The notes under the pieces were generated by a model that worked only from the letters and a program-made list of their open reading frames with translations, was not told where the DNA came from and searched no databases. The position numbers and the translations under genes are program-made. From assembly GCF_002744715.1 (NCBI RefSeq), contig NZ_KZ319368.1:248001-312000 (forward strand): DNA of 64,000 bases. Direction: 5' to 3'. Within the stretch, counting starts at the first letter, position 1. Every line of letters starts with the position of its first letter. This DNA is from Marinobacter profundi. GTDB lineage: Bacteria > Pseudomonadota > Gammaproteobacteria > Pseudomonadales > Oleiphilaceae. This document shows, in pieces, positions 34,148 to 44,784 of this stretch.

Positions 34148-35061
34148 CAACATCCCCGCGCCTGTTACCGGTCGCTGCCATCCAGCAAACCTGCAGCCCC
34201 GACAAGAACACCAGCCTGGGCACCACCGAACGCCTGGTGCGCCAGGCCGCCGCGGACGGCGCCCGCCTGGTCGTGCTGCAGGAACTGCATGCAACACTGT
34301 ATTTCTGCCAGACCGAGGATACCTCGGTATTCAACCTCGCGGAGCCCATCCCGGGGCCGACCAGCGAGCGGCTGGGCAAACTGGCCGCCGAGCTCGGCAT
34401 CGTGCTGGTGGGATCGATCTTCGAGCGGCGGATGAACGGCGTCTATCACAACACTGCGGTGGTCTTCGAAACCGACGGTAGCATTGCCGGCATCTATCGC
34501 AAGATGCACATCCCGGACGATCCCGGGTTCTATGAAAAGTTCTACTTTACCCCCGGCGACGCCACGTTCAACGCCGGTCACAGCGGTTTCACCCCGATCA
34601 GCACTTCAGTGGGCCGGCTTGGCGTGCTGGTGTGCTGGGACCAGTGGTACCCCGAGGCCGCCCGCCTGATGGCACTGGCCGGTGCGGAGCTGCTGATCTA
34701 CCCTACCGCTATCGGCTGGGATATCACCGACGAGGCAGATGAACAGGCCCGCCAGCTGGAAGCCTGGGTGACCGTTCAGCGTGGCCACTCGGTGGCCAAC
34801 AACCTGCCGGTCATCGCACCCAACCGCATCGGAACCGAGCCCGATCCCTCCGGGCAGTCAGACGGCATCCGGTTCTGGGGCAACAGCTTTATCTGTGGCC
34901 CCCAGGGTGAATTCCTGGCCCGCGCTGATGACAGCAGCGAAACCATCCTGGCCACGACCCTGGACCTGGACCGCAGTGAATCCGTTCGCCGCATCTGGCC
35001 GTATCTGCGAGACCGGCGCATTGACGCCTATGGTGACATCCTGAAACGGGTACGGGACTGA
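34144..35061 (+). CDS. aguB: N-carbamoylputrescine amidase
   Basis: It converts N-carbamoylputrescine to putrescine with release of carbon dioxide and ammonia. The 305-residue nitrilase-family enzyme has the triad Glu47 (LQELH), Lys120 (YRKMHIPDD) and Cys164 (VCWDQWYPE). Its ATG overlaps the aguA stop as ATGA, so the two enzymes of the pathway are coupled. The length and WPYLRDRRIDAYG end are typical of AguB. Confidence 0.95.
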   Translation: MTTSPRLLPVAAIQQTCSPDKNTSLGTTERLVRQAAADGARLVVLQELHATLYFCQTEDTSVFNLAEPIPGPTSERLGKLAAELGIVLVGSIFERRMNGVYHNTAVVFETDGSIAGIYRKMHIPDDPGFYEKFYFTPGDATFNAGHSGFTPISTSVGRLGVLVCWDQWYPEAARLMALAGAELLIYPTAIGWDITDEADEQARQLEAWVTVQRGHSVANNLPVIAPNRIGTEPDPSGQSDGIRFWGNSFICGPQGEFLARADDSSETILATTLDLDRSESVRRIWPYLRDRRIDAYGDILKRVRD

Positions 35062-35068
35062 TCCCTGC

Positions 35069-35980
35069 ATGAAAAAAGTGACCGACAAGGTTATTGACCA
35101 GCTCAACACCATCCTGCTGGGCAAGGACCAGCAGGTCAGGCTGGCGGTGTGCGGACTGCTGGCCCGCGGCCACCTGCTGATCGAAGACATCCCGGGCATG
35201 GGCAAGACCACCCTGTCCCATGCGTTGGCCCGGACCATGGGCCTGAGCTACCAGCGGATCCAGTTTACCAATGACCTGCTGCCGGCGGATGTGCTGGGCT
35301 TCTCGATGTACGACAAGGAAGCCGGCAAACTGGTCTTCCACCCTGGCCCGATCTTTGCCCAGGTGGTGCTGGCTGACGAAATCAACCGGGCATCGCCACG
35401 GACCCAGAGCGCATTGCTGGAGGCCATGGAGGAGCGCCAGGTCTCAATCGAAGGTGAAACCCGCCCCCTCCCCCATCCGTTCTTCGTGATTGCCACCCAG
35501 AATCCGGTTGAACAGGGCGGCACTTACCCGCTGCCGGAATCCCAGCTTGACCGCTTCCTGATGCGACTGCGGCTGGGCTATCCGGATCCGCGCGCGGAGC
35601 GGGAATTGCTGGAAGGCGAGGACCGCCGCAGCATGACCGAGCAGATGCTGCCGCAGATGACCGAGCAGGAACTGGAACTGCTGCAGCAGGCCGTGGGGCG
35701 GGTTAGCGCCAGCCCGGCGTTGCTGGACTATGTCCAGCGCCTGCTGGAACAGAGCCGGCGGATGCCGGGCCTGCTCTATGGCCTGTCACCCCGTGCCGGT
35801 CTCGGCCTGCTCCGCTCGGCCCGGGCCTGGGCCCTGATGAACGGTCGCCACCATGTGCTGCCGGATGATGTCCAGGCCGTGTTCCCCGCGGTTGCAGAAC
35901 ATCGCCTTGAGCAGGGTGAGTCGGGCAAGAGTTCCGAACGGGTGCGGCAACTTCTGAGCTCGGTCTCTGTCATTGCCTAG
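35069..35980 (+). CDS. MoxR-family AAA+ ATPase
   Basis: This 303-residue AAA+ protein has Walker A GMGKTTL (43-49), Walker B LADEINRA (about 105-112), EAMEERQVSIEG and the sensor region TQNPVEQGGTYPLPESQLDRF. MoxR ATPases act as chaperones that insert cofactors or activate protein complexes. They usually sit beside DUF58 and von Willebrand factor A genes. None follow here: the next 240 bases are non-coding, then trxB. It begins 7 bases after aguB, so it may be co-transcribed with the agmatine genes. Confidence 0.9.
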   Translation: MKKVTDKVIDQLNTILLGKDQQVRLAVCGLLARGHLLIEDIPGMGKTTLSHALARTMGLSYQRIQFTNDLLPADVLGFSMYDKEAGKLVFHPGPIFAQVVLADEINRASPRTQSALLEAMEERQVSIEGETRPLPHPFFVIATQNPVEQGGTYPLPESQLDRFLMRLRLGYPDPRAERELLEGEDRRSMTEQMLPQMTEQELELLQQAVGRVSASPALLDYVQRLLEQSRRMPGLLYGLSPRAGLGLLRSARAWALMNGRHHVLPDDVQAVFPAVAEHRLEQGESGKSSERVRQLLSSVSVIA

Positions 35981-36064
35981 ACAGCGTCCGGCACCCGGCA
36001 GTCCGCCACTGGCTGCAGGCGGACAACCAACGGCTTCGGTGAGATAGCATCGTTCAATCAATAG

Positions 36065-37177
<1,113 letters not shown>

Positions 37178-37249
37178 CCTGCTGACCTGGCCCGCAGCAG
37201 GCCGGCCCGCAGGTCGGCCTGGCACCCGCCGTCCGGAGCACGGAGCAGC

Positions 37250-37963
37250 ATGACGTCCCTACCCTGGCTTGATCCCGATTACCTCTGGTTTCCACCTACC
37301 GAAGAAGCGCTCAAGGATCCCGATGGATTACTGGCACTTGGTGGCGACCTGTCCACCGAGCGACTCAAGCTGGCGTATCGTCACGGCATCTTCCCCTGGT
37401 TCAGCGATGACCAGCCGATTCTGTGGTGGTCGCCCGACCCCCGTTGCCTGCTGTTTCCGGACGAGGTCCACATTGCCCGCAGCCTGAGACGGACCCTCAA
37501 CCAGCAGCGCTTCCACGTTACCGCGGACCAGGCTTTCGACCAGGTCATCCGGCTGTGCGCCGACACCCGGGAAGAAGGCACCTGGATCACCCAGGAAATG
37601 ATAGACAGCTACTGCGAGCTCCACCGCCAGGGCGTTGCCCATTCCATCGAAGCGTGGAACCGGCACGGTGAGCTGGTCGGCGGGATGTACGGCATTGCCA
37701 TCGGGCGGGCGTTTTTTGGTGAATCGATGTTCTCCCTGGAGACCAATGCGTCCCGGGTGGTAATGGTCCACCTTGCCCACCAGCTGGCGGCGTGGGGCTA
37801 TCGCATCATCGATTGCCAGGTGGAAAGCAGCCATTTGCTGCGCATGGGCGCGCGCTGTATTCCCAGGTCGGAGTTTTTATCTATACTCAGAGCATGTGTC
37901 GACAGCCCGCCAGAGCAGGACAACTGGACGTTCCAGTGGCGCTGGCCGGGGCCGGAGGTGTGA
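37250..37963 (+). CDS. aat: Leucyl/phenylalanyl-tRNA-protein transferase
   Basis: Aat adds Leu or Phe from aminoacyl-tRNA to N-terminal Arg/Lys of proteins, making them ClpS/ClpAP substrates. The 237-residue protein has FPPTEEALKDPDGLLA, PWFSDDQPILWWSPDPR and GRAFFGESMFS, all family hallmarks. It ends directly at the bpt start (TGA then ATG). The partner genes clpS and clpA lie nearby, so the N-degron pathway is clustered. Confidence 0.96.
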   Translation: MTSLPWLDPDYLWFPPTEEALKDPDGLLALGGDLSTERLKLAYRHGIFPWFSDDQPILWWSPDPRCLLFPDEVHIARSLRRTLNQQRFHVTADQAFDQVIRLCADTREEGTWITQEMIDSYCELHRQGVAHSIEAWNRHGELVGGMYGIAIGRAFFGESMFSLETNASRVVMVHLAHQLAAWGYRIIDCQVESSHLLRMGARCIPRSEFLSILRACVDSPPEQDNWTFQWRWPGPEV

Positions 37964-38722
37964 ATGAGCAATCTCAGGACGCTGGTATTTTTTGCCACAC
38001 CACCCCACGAATGCAGTTACCTGCATGACCGGGAGGCCACCACCATGTTTGTCGATCCGCGGGCCCAGGTCGACAAGCGACTGTACAGCCAGTTGACGGC
38101 CCTCGGCTTTCGCCGGAGCGGTTCGCATTACTACCGCCCCCATTGCGAGCACTGTTCGGCGTGTGTACCGGTTCGACTGAACGTCGATCGCTTCACCCCT
38201 GACCGCAGCCAGCGACGGGTCCTGGCAAAAAACGCCGACCTGGCATGCACCCTGGTGCCGGCGGCGTTTACCGAGCGTTACTACCAGCTTTACGCCCGCT
38301 ACATCGAACAACGCCATGCCGACGGTGATATGTACCCGCCGTCGCGGGAACAATTCACTTCCTTTCTCGTCGAGGGCGCGACCGATACCTGGTTCCTGGA
38401 GATAACCTCCGCGGACAAACTGATCGGGCTGGCAGTAATCGACGGCCTGGATGACGGCCTGTCCGCCATCTACACCATGTTTGACCCGAGCGAGGAAGAC
38501 CGCAGCCTCGGGACGTTTGCGGTGCTCTGGCAGATCCGCGAGGCACAACAACGGGGGCTGCCCTACCTGTACCTGGGCTACTGGATCCGTGACTGCCGCA
38601 AGATGACCTACAAGACCCGCTTCCGTCCGATCGAGGCGCTGCGGGATGGCCAGTGGCAGATCCTGGCACCGGTTTCTGGCGCCCCCGAAGGTCCCCCGGG
38701 GCCGGACCAGGGCGCGTCCTGA
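37964..38722 (+). CDS. bpt: Aspartate/glutamate leucyltransferase
   Basis: Bpt transfers Leu to N-terminal Asp or Glu of proteins, the second entry to the N-degron pathway. The 252-residue protein has the N-terminal CSYL-like segment, GFRRSGSHYYRPHCEHCSAC with clustered cysteines and TDTWFLEI, and ends with the GNAT-like region (YLGYWIRDCRKMTYKTRFRP). The ribosome site GGAGGTG lies within the end of aat, which gives tight coupling. Confidence 0.95.
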   Translation: MSNLRTLVFFATPPHECSYLHDREATTMFVDPRAQVDKRLYSQLTALGFRRSGSHYYRPHCEHCSACVPVRLNVDRFTPDRSQRRVLAKNADLACTLVPAAFTERYYQLYARYIEQRHADGDMYPPSREQFTSFLVEGATDTWFLEITSADKLIGLAVIDGLDDGLSAIYTMFDPSEEDRSLGTFAVLWQIREAQQRGLPYLYLGYWIRDCRKMTYKTRFRPIEALRDGQWQILAPVSGAPEGPPGPDQGAS

Positions 38723-38823
38723 CGGCCCGGCAACGGAGGTTATTTTGCCAAACGGCCACAATTCAGGCAGAATTGCGCAATTTAAAATTACGGAAAGACC
38801 AAACCAAACGAGGCTTCTACTGA

Positions 38824-39042
38824 ATGGCGAAATCAGATGTCATTGAAATGGAAGGGGTGATTATCGATACCCTTCCCAATACCATGTTCCGTGTTGAGCT
38901 GAGCAATGGTCACGTTGTTACCGCTCACATCTCTGGCAAGATGCGCAAGAACTACATCCGCATCCTCACTGGCGATAAGGTAAAAGTTGAACTGACTCCG
39001 TACGACCTCAGCAAAGGCCGTATCGTTTACCGCGCCCGTTAA
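38824..39042 (+). CDS. infA: Translation initiation factor IF-1
   Basis: This 72-residue S1-type OB-fold protein is the standard IF-1 ([49 protein letters not shown] pattern). It binds the ribosomal A site with IF-2 and IF-3. It lies about 100 bases after bpt with its own possible leader, and a strong terminator follows. The location beside aat and clpA matches many gammaproteobacteria. Confidence 0.98.
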   Translation: MAKSDVIEMEGVIIDTLPNTMFRVELSNGHVVTAHISGKMRKNYIRILTGDKVKVELTPYDLSKGRIVYRAR

Positions 39043-39059
39043 TGCCGGCATGACATCTG

Positions 39060-39090
39060 AAAAGCCCCGGACCGCAAGGCCGGGGCTTTT
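39060..39090. terminator. Bidirectional terminator between infA and clpA
   Basis: The stem AAAAGCCCCGG (39060-39070) and CCGGGGCTTTT (39080-39090) surrounds a 9-base loop. T-runs on both strands suit both the infA and the convergent clpA transcripts. Confidence 0.9.
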
Positions 39091-39101
39091 TCAGTTATGA
39101 G

Positions 39102-41369
39102 TCACACCGCTTCGGCGGGCTCATCCTCATACTCGAACACCAGCTCGTCGTCCTTGAGATGGACGTTGACCTCGCCGCCGTGCTCCGACAGCTGGCCAAA
39201 CAGGATCTGTTCCGCCAGCGGCCGCTTGATCTTGTCCTGGATCAGGCGGGACATCGGACGTGCCCCCATGGTGACATCGTAGCCTTTTTCCGCCAGCCAC
39301 GACTTGGCAGCATCATCCACGTGCAGAACCACGTGTTTCTCGTCCAACTGGGCCTGGAGTTCGGTCAGGAACTTGTCCACCACATGGGCGATGGTCTCCT
39401 TGGCCAGATCGCCGAACTGGATGATACCGTCGAGCCGGTTACGGAACTCGGGGGTGAAGGTCTTGCTGATCACTTCCATTCCGTCCGTACTGTGATCCTG
39501 CTCACTGAAGCCTATCGAGCGGCGGGCCATGTTCTCGGCACCGGCATTGGTGGTCATCACCAGAATCACGTGACGGAAATCCGCCTTGCGGCCATTGTTG
39601 TCCGTCAGAGTACCGTGATCCATCACCTGCAACAGCAGGTTGAAGACTTCCGGGTGAGCCTTTTCAATCTCGTCCAGCAACAGCACACAGTGCGGATGTT
39701 TGTTGACCGCTTCAGTCAGCAGGCCACCCTGATCAAAGCCCACATAGCCCGGAGGCGCACCGATCAGACGGGACACGGTATGCCGCTCCATGTACTCGGA
39801 CATATCAAAGCGGACCAGCTCGATACCCAGCACCTTGGCCAGCTGACGGGTGACTTCGGTCTTACCCACCCCCGTCGGGCCGGCAAACAGGAAGGCCCCT
39901 TCCGGTTTTTCAGGTGCCTTCAGGCCGGCACGCGCAAGTTTGATAGCGGTTGACAGGGACTCGATGGCCTTGTCCTGGCCGAAGACCACCATCTTGAGAT
40001 TCCGCTCCAGGTTGCGCAGCACGTCCTTGTCGCTGGAGGACACGCTCTTTGGCGGAATCCGCGCAATGGTTGCCACCACCTCTTCGATTTCCGGCACATC
40101 AATGGTTTTCTTGCGCTTGGCCACCGGCATCAGGCGCTGGCGCGCTCCCGCTTCATCAATCACGTCGATGGCCTTGTCCGGCAGGTGACGGTCACTGATA
40201 TAGCGATCAGCCAGCTCCGCGGCAACCCGCAGGGCCTTGTCGGTGTAACGGAGGTCGTGGTGTTTCTCGAAGTTGGGCTTGAGTCCGCGAAGGATCTGGT
40301 AAGTGTCCTCAACGCTCGGCTCATTCACATCAATCTTCTGGAATCTGCGCGCAAGTGCGCTGTCTTTCTCGAAAATTCCGCGGAACTCCGAGAAAGTCGT
40401 GGAACCGATGCAGCGAATCTCCCCGGAACTCAACATCGGCTTCAGCAGGTTTGACGCGTCCATCACGCCGCCCGACGCCGACCCGGCACCGATGATGGTA
40501 TGGATTTCATCGATGAACAGAATGGCATGGGGCTCTTTCTTGAGCTCGGACAGCAAGCCTTTCAGGCGCTTCTCGAAGTCACCACGGTACTTGGTGCCCG
40601 CAAGCAGCGCCCCCAGATCGAGCGAGTACACCACGGCGTCGGAGATAATCTCCGGCACCTGGCCATCGACGATGCGCTTGGCCAGACCCTCGGCAATGGC
40701 GGTCTTGCCAACACCGGCCTCGCCCACCAGCAACGGGTTGTTCTTGCGGCGGCGAACCAGGATCTGCACCACCCGCTCCACTTCGTGTTCCCGACCGATC
40801 AACGGGTCGATCCGGCCCTGCCGGGCCTGTTCATTGAGGTTGGTTGCGTAGGCCTCCAGGGGGCGGGATGAGCCACCCTCTTCCCCGGCCTCGTCATGGG
40901 AAGCCTGGTCCGGACCCTGATCCTCGTTACCCTGCACCCGCGAGATGCCATGGGACACAAAGTTGACCACATCGATCCGTGCGATGTTCTGCTTTTTAAG
41001 CACGTAAACCGCCTGGCTTTCCTGCTCACTGAAGATCGCCACCAGCACATTGGCCCCGGTGACCTCCTTCTTGCCGGAAGACTGGACATGGAATACGGCG
41101 CGCTGCAAAACCCGCTGGAAGCCCAGAGTGGGCTGGGTCTCGCGCTCGCTATCGCTGCTCGGAATCAGTGGTGTGGTTGAGTCAACGAATTCGACAAGTT
41201 CTTCCTGCAGGCGCTGGAGATCGGCGCCACAGGCTTTGAGGACGCCCACTGCCGACTCGTTGTCGAGCAGCGCCAGCAACAAATGCTCCACGGTCATGAA
41301 CTCATGACGCTTGTCACGGGCATTTTTGAAGGCGGTATTCAGCGTAATTTCAAGATCTTTGCTCAGCAT
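39102..41369 (-). CDS. clpA: ATP-dependent Clp protease ATP-binding subunit ClpA
   Basis: ClpA unfolds proteins and feeds them to ClpP. The 755-residue protein has the N domain that binds ClpS, two AAA+ modules with Walker A GEAGVGKTAIAEGL (about 217) and GPTGVGKTEVTRQL (about 496), and the ClpP-docking IGF loop in RRSIGFSEQ (about 617). It lies 18 bases after clpS in one operon. Substrates marked by Aat and Bpt, encoded nearby, are its natural clients. Confidence 0.97.
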   Translation of the reverse strand: MLSKDLEITLNTAFKNARDKRHEFMTVEHLLLALLDNESAVGVLKACGADLQRLQEELVEFVDSTTPLIPSSDSERETQPTLGFQRVLQRAVFHVQSSGKKEVTGANVLVAIFSEQESQAVYVLKKQNIARIDVVNFVSHGISRVQGNEDQGPDQASHDEAGEEGGSSRPLEAYATNLNEQARQGRIDPLIGREHEVERVVQILVRRRKNNPLLVGEAGVGKTAIAEGLAKRIVDGQVPEIISDAVVYSLDLGALLAGTKYRGDFEKRLKGLLSELKKEPHAILFIDEIHTIIGAGSASGGVMDASNLLKPMLSSGEIRCIGSTTFSEFRGIFEKDSALARRFQKIDVNEPSVEDTYQILRGLKPNFEKHHDLRYTDKALRVAAELADRYISDRHLPDKAIDVIDEAGARQRLMPVAKRKKTIDVPEIEEVVATIARIPPKSVSSSDKDVLRNLERNLKMVVFGQDKAIESLSTAIKLARAGLKAPEKPEGAFLFAGPTGVGKTEVTRQLAKVLGIELVRFDMSEYMERHTVSRLIGAPPGYVGFDQGGLLTEAVNKHPHCVLLLDEIEKAHPEVFNLLLQVMDHGTLTDNNGRKADFRHVILVMTTNAGAENMARRSIGFSEQDHSTDGMEVISKTFTPEFRNRLDGIIQFGDLAKETIAHVVDKFLTELQAQLDEKHVVLHVDDAAKSWLAEKGYDVTMGARPMSRLIQDKIKRPLAEQILFGQLSEHGGEVNVHLKDDELVFEYEDEPAEAV

Positions 41370-41387
41370 GGGCCACCCCGACGTCTG

Positions 41388-41747
41388 TCAGTCCGCACGT
41401 TCAATCTCGCAAAGCAGCGGATGTTCACATTCCGAAGAATACTGATTCACCTGTGCCGCCTTTGTCTCAGCGATGTCACGGGTATATACCCCACATACGG
41501 CTTTTCCCTGCGTATGGACGAGCAGCATCACCTGCGTCGCCTTCTCTTCGTTCATCCCGAAGAATTTCATCAGTACATCGACCACGAAGTCCATTGGTGT
41601 GTAATCGTCGTTCAGCAACACGACCCGGTAGCGCGCCGGGCGCTTGAGCGCCGGTTTCTCGGGTGCAACATTGACGTCGTCCTGACGCCCCGGTTCTTCG
41701 CTACCCCCCTGATTAAATACTAGTAGAGAATTCTGGATAATCCGCAT
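41388..41747 (-). CDS. clpS: ATP-dependent Clp protease adaptor ClpS
   Basis: ClpS hands N-degron substrates to ClpA. The 119-residue protein has a flexible N-terminal extension and the conserved core [18 protein letters not shown] with the Asn-Asp binding pocket, then [24 protein letters not shown]. It is first in the clpS-clpA operon and divergent from the CspD-like gene. Confidence 0.96.
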   Translation of the reverse strand: MRIIQNSLLVFNQGGSEEPGRQDDVNVAPEKPALKRPARYRVVLLNDDYTPMDFVVDVLMKFFGMNEEKATQVMLLVHTQGKAVCGVYTRDIAETKAAQVNQYSSECEHPLLCEIERAD

Positions 41748-42067
41748 GTTTGTTTACCGGTCATCGGTGCCTTATGCATAAGATGGTTGTCCCCAAGCCG
41801 GTTTTCAAGCCGTCTGGCCAAACCGGCGTGAGCTGGTTATCACTCTTGCCATCATAACGCTTCCTGACCTTTATCAACCACCGCTAAAGGCGATGTCCGC
41901 TATTGACTCAGACCACGTCTTGGCCGACAGTATCCGTTGTAATGTAAAATTGTGTTACCTGGCGTCAGCAATACACTACGAAAGGTAACAACGTGTCGCT
42001 ATCGCGGCCACAACGCAACGCCATAACAACTAACAATAGTGATAATGACGGAACAGGGGAGTTCATC
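41748..42067. other. Divergent intergenic region clpS / cspD
   Basis: This 320-base gap separates clpS from the CspD-like gene. It contains an AT-rich stretch around 41941-41955 and the inverted repeat TGTTACCT (41953-41960) with AGGTAACA (41983-41990). A frame from 41993 continuous with cspD is taken as leader, because the cold-shock domain starts only at 42068. No firm promoter could be chosen. Confidence 0.55.
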
Positions 42068-42367
42068 ATGCCTATAGGCAAAGTCAAATGGTTCAACAAC
42101 GCCAAAGGCTACGGCTTCATTATCGAAGAAGGCTGCACAGACGACCTGTTTGCGCACTTCTCGTCGGTCCAGATGGATGGCTACAAGACCCTGAAAGCGG
42201 GTCAGACCGTCACTTTTGACAAGAAGCCCAGCGACAAAGGTGTTCACGCCATCAATATCATTCCCGTGGACCAGGCGGACAAGGCCGGTAAGGCCGACGC
42301 CAGTGCGGATGGCAGCGACCAGGAAAACACCGGGTACTCTGACCAGCCGCGCGCTGTAAACGCCTGA
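42068..42367 (+). CDS. cspD: CspD-like cold-shock domain protein with C-terminal tail
   Basis: This 99-residue protein has a complete cold-shock domain (1-68) with KGYGFI and DLFAHFS, then an acidic, Ala/Asp/Ser-rich tail of about 30 residues (KADASADGSDQEN region). Location beside clpS-clpA is that of cspD in other gammaproteobacteria, where it is a stationary-phase replication inhibitor. The RNP1 Phe is Tyr here, as in CspD proteins. The ATG at 42068 follows AGGGGAG. Confidence 0.88.
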   Translation: MPIGKVKWFNNAKGYGFIIEEGCTDDLFAHFSSVQMDGYKTLKAGQTVTFDKKPSDKGVHAINIIPVDQADKAGKADASADGSDQENTGYSDQPRAVNA

Positions 42368-42495
42368 ACAGGCCGGCGCCCTGCCGGTTTGCCGGGAAGC
42401 TTGGACCGCCATCCAGTCCGGACGTGGCGGGATGATTGTTTTTGTCCTGCCGAATACCGTAAAGTCTCGTCCCATTATCATGACGACGGCTTGCT

Positions 42496-43134
42496 ATGGC
42501 TACCCTGATACTGCTGAACAAACCCTTTCAGGTCATGTGCCAGTTCACCGACGCCGCTGGCCGGCCTACCCTCGCGGATTTCGTGGACATCCCCGGTGTC
42601 TACCCGGCCGGACGCCTGGATTACGACTCCGAAGGCCTTTTGCTGCTCACCTCCGACGGCCAGCTCCAGCACCGAATTGCCAGCCCGGACCAGAAAATGG
42701 CGAAGGCCTATTGGGTTCAGGTGGAGGGTGAGATCACTGAGGCAGCGCTCGACCAGTTGCGCCGCGGGATCATCCTGAAAGACGGGCTGACCCGACCTGC
42801 CCGTGCCAGGGCCATCGCCCCCCCCGAGGTGTGGCCACGCCATCCGCCGGTTCGACACCGGGAGCAGATTCCAACGTCCTGGCTCGAACTGACCATCACC
42901 GAGGGAAGAAACCGTCAGGTCAGGCGGATGACTGCTGCAGTTGGCTTCCCTACCCTGCGGCTGATCCGTTATCGTATCGGCGACTGGACGCTGGATGGAC
43001 TCGCCCCGGGCACCTATCGCAAGCAGACGGTGCATGTACCGGCACCACCGGCATCGCAACGCCCCGCTGCGACGAACCGCCGTCGCAGTGCCTCTGGCAA
43101 ACCCAATCAGCAGCGGAGAACAACCCGATCATGA
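42496..43134 (+). CDS. rluE: 23S rRNA pseudouridine synthase RluE
   Basis: RluE modifies uridine 2457 of 23S rRNA. The 212-residue RsuA-family enzyme lacks an S4 domain and has the catalytic Asp42 in GRLDYDSEG, with RNRQVRRMTAAVG near the end. A basic tail of about 30 residues (RRRSASGKPNQQRR) extends beyond the core. Its stop overlaps the Nudix start as ATGA. In E. coli icd lies on its other side; here cspD does. Confidence 0.92.
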   Translation: MATLILLNKPFQVMCQFTDAAGRPTLADFVDIPGVYPAGRLDYDSEGLLLLTSDGQLQHRIASPDQKMAKAYWVQVEGEITEAALDQLRRGIILKDGLTRPARARAIAPPEVWPRHPPVRHREQIPTSWLELTITEGRNRQVRRMTAAVGFPTLRLIRYRIGDWTLDGLAPGTYRKQTVHVPAPPASQRPAATNRRRSASGKPNQQRRTTRS

Positions 43135-43580
43135 CCTGGAAACCCCATGCCACCGTGGCGGTAATTGTAGAAGATGACGCCGGCCGGTTTCTGCTGGTCG
43201 AAGAAAGCAGTGGCGGACTGGTGGTATTCAATCAGCCTGCGGGCCACATCGAGGAAGGCGAAGCCATCACTGACGCCGCCCGCCGTGAAGCCCTGGAAGA
43301 AACCGGCTGGGAAGTGGAACCCGAGCACTTTCTGGGCTTCTATACCTACAAGGCGCCCGCCAACGGAGTAACCTACTACCGCTTCTGCTTCTCCGCGCGC
43401 GCCCTCCGCAAAGTCAGCGACAACCTGGACGACGGCATCATCGCTGCCCACTGGCTCACCCTCGAGGAGATCCGCCAGCTGGGCGAGCGCCTGCGCAGCC
43501 CTCTGGTGCTGCAGTGCATAGAAGATTACCGAAACGGACGCCGCTACCCCCTCGACATCATCGTCGATACGCAGACGTAA
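43131..43580 (+). CDS. nudJ: Nudix hydrolase, NudJ type
   Basis: This 149-residue Nudix protein has the full box from GHIEEGE to REALEETGWEVE (about 38-62). Position between rluE and mnmA matches nudJ of E. coli, a phosphatase acting on nucleoside di- and triphosphates and thiamine pyrophosphate precursors. The ATG overlaps the rluE stop. Substrate range here is inferred from family and context. Confidence 0.9.
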   Translation: MTWKPHATVAVIVEDDAGRFLLVEESSGGLVVFNQPAGHIEEGEAITDAARREALEETGWEVEPEHFLGFYTYKAPANGVTYYRFCFSARALRKVSDNLDDGIIAAHWLTLEEIRQLGERLRSPLVLQCIEDYRNGRRYPLDIIVDTQT

Positions 43581-43629
43581 CCCGGGATAACTGGTAAACT
43601 CCGGGGTTTTTACCGTTACCGGCGTAGTG

Positions 43630-44784
43630 ATGACCAAAGCACCTGAAAATACCCGCGTAATCGTCGGCATGTCCGGCGGTGTCGATTCATCCGTTGCAGC
43701 CTGGCTCCTGAAAGATCAGGGCTACCAGGTTGAGGGCCTGTTCATGAAGAACTGGGACGAGGATGACGGCACCGAGTACTGTACCGCCATGACCGACCTG
43801 GCCGATGCCCAGGCTGTTGCCGACGCCATGGGCATTACCCTGCATACCGCAAGTTTTGCCGCGGAGTACTGGGACCGGGTGTTCGAACATTTTCTCTCCG
43901 AATATCGTGCTGGACGGACGCCGAACCCGGACATCCTCTGCAACAAGGAGGTCAAGTTCCGCGCCTTCCTCGATTACGCGGTGACCCTGGGCGCCGACTA
44001 CATTGCCACCGGCCACTATGCCCGCCAGCGGCCGCTGGATGACGGTTCCGGCCGCGCACAATTGCTCAAGGGCCTTGATGCCAACAAGGATCAGAGCTAC
44101 TTCCTGCATGCCGTCGCCGGCGACCGGATCGCCCGCACCCTGTTCCCGGTGGGCGAACTCGAAAAGCCGGAGGTCCGGCGGATCGCCGAAGCCCAGGGGT
44201 TTGTCACCCACGACAAGAAGGACTCCACCGGCATTTGCTTTATCGGTGAACGCAAGTTCCGTGACTTCCTCAAACAGTACATCCCCGCCCAGCCAGGCGA
44301 TATCGAGACCCCCGACGGTACCAGGATCGGCCGCCACCAGGGCCTGATGTATCACACCATTGGCCAGCGGCAGGGTCTGGGTATTGGCGGCCTGAGCGAG
44401 TTTGGCGATGACCCCTGGTACGTTGCGGAGAAAGACCTGACGCGGAACGTGCTGATTGCTGTGCAAGGCAAGAACCATCCGTTGCTGTTCTCCCGCGGCC
44501 TGATCAGCGGTCCGGTCGACTGGGTAGCAGGTGAGCCACCGGCAGAATCCTTCCGCTGCAAGGCCAAGACCCGGTATCGCCAGCCCGACCAAGATTGCAT
44601 GGTTACCGTGACGGACAGCGGGGTACGAGTGGTTTTTGATGACGCCCAGCGTGCCGTGACCCCCGGCCAGTCGGTGGTGTTTTACCAGGGCGACGTTTGC
44701 CTGGGCGGTGGTGTCATCGAGCAGACCTGGCGGGACGGCGAGCCCGCAGCGGAGCGGCACCGGGACAACGGAGCCGGCTCATGA
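43630..44784 (+). CDS. mnmA: tRNA-specific 2-thiouridylase MnmA
   Basis: MnmA thiolates uridine 34 of Lys, Glu and Gln tRNAs, with sulfur relayed by the Tus proteins; a TusA-like gene lies at 61.7 kb. The 384-residue protein has the PP-loop [12 protein letters not shown], the first catalytic Cys in [12 protein letters not shown] and the second in STGICFIGE. The ATG at 43630 is preferred; a GTG one codon earlier is possible. It overlaps hflD by 4 bases. Confidence 0.96.
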   Translation: MTKAPENTRVIVGMSGGVDSSVAAWLLKDQGYQVEGLFMKNWDEDDGTEYCTAMTDLADAQAVADAMGITLHTASFAAEYWDRVFEHFLSEYRAGRTPNPDILCNKEVKFRAFLDYAVTLGADYIATGHYARQRPLDDGSGRAQLLKGLDANKDQSYFLHAVAGDRIARTLFPVGELEKPEVRRIAEAQGFVTHDKKDSTGICFIGERKFRDFLKQYIPAQPGDIETPDGTRIGRHQGLMYHTIGQRQGLGIGGLSEFGDDPWYVAEKDLTRNVLIAVQGKNHPLLFSRGLISGPVDWVAGEPPAESFRCKAKTRYRQPDQDCMVTVTDSGVRVVFDDAQRAVTPGQSVVFYQGDVCLGGGVIEQTWRDGEPAAERHRDNGAGS

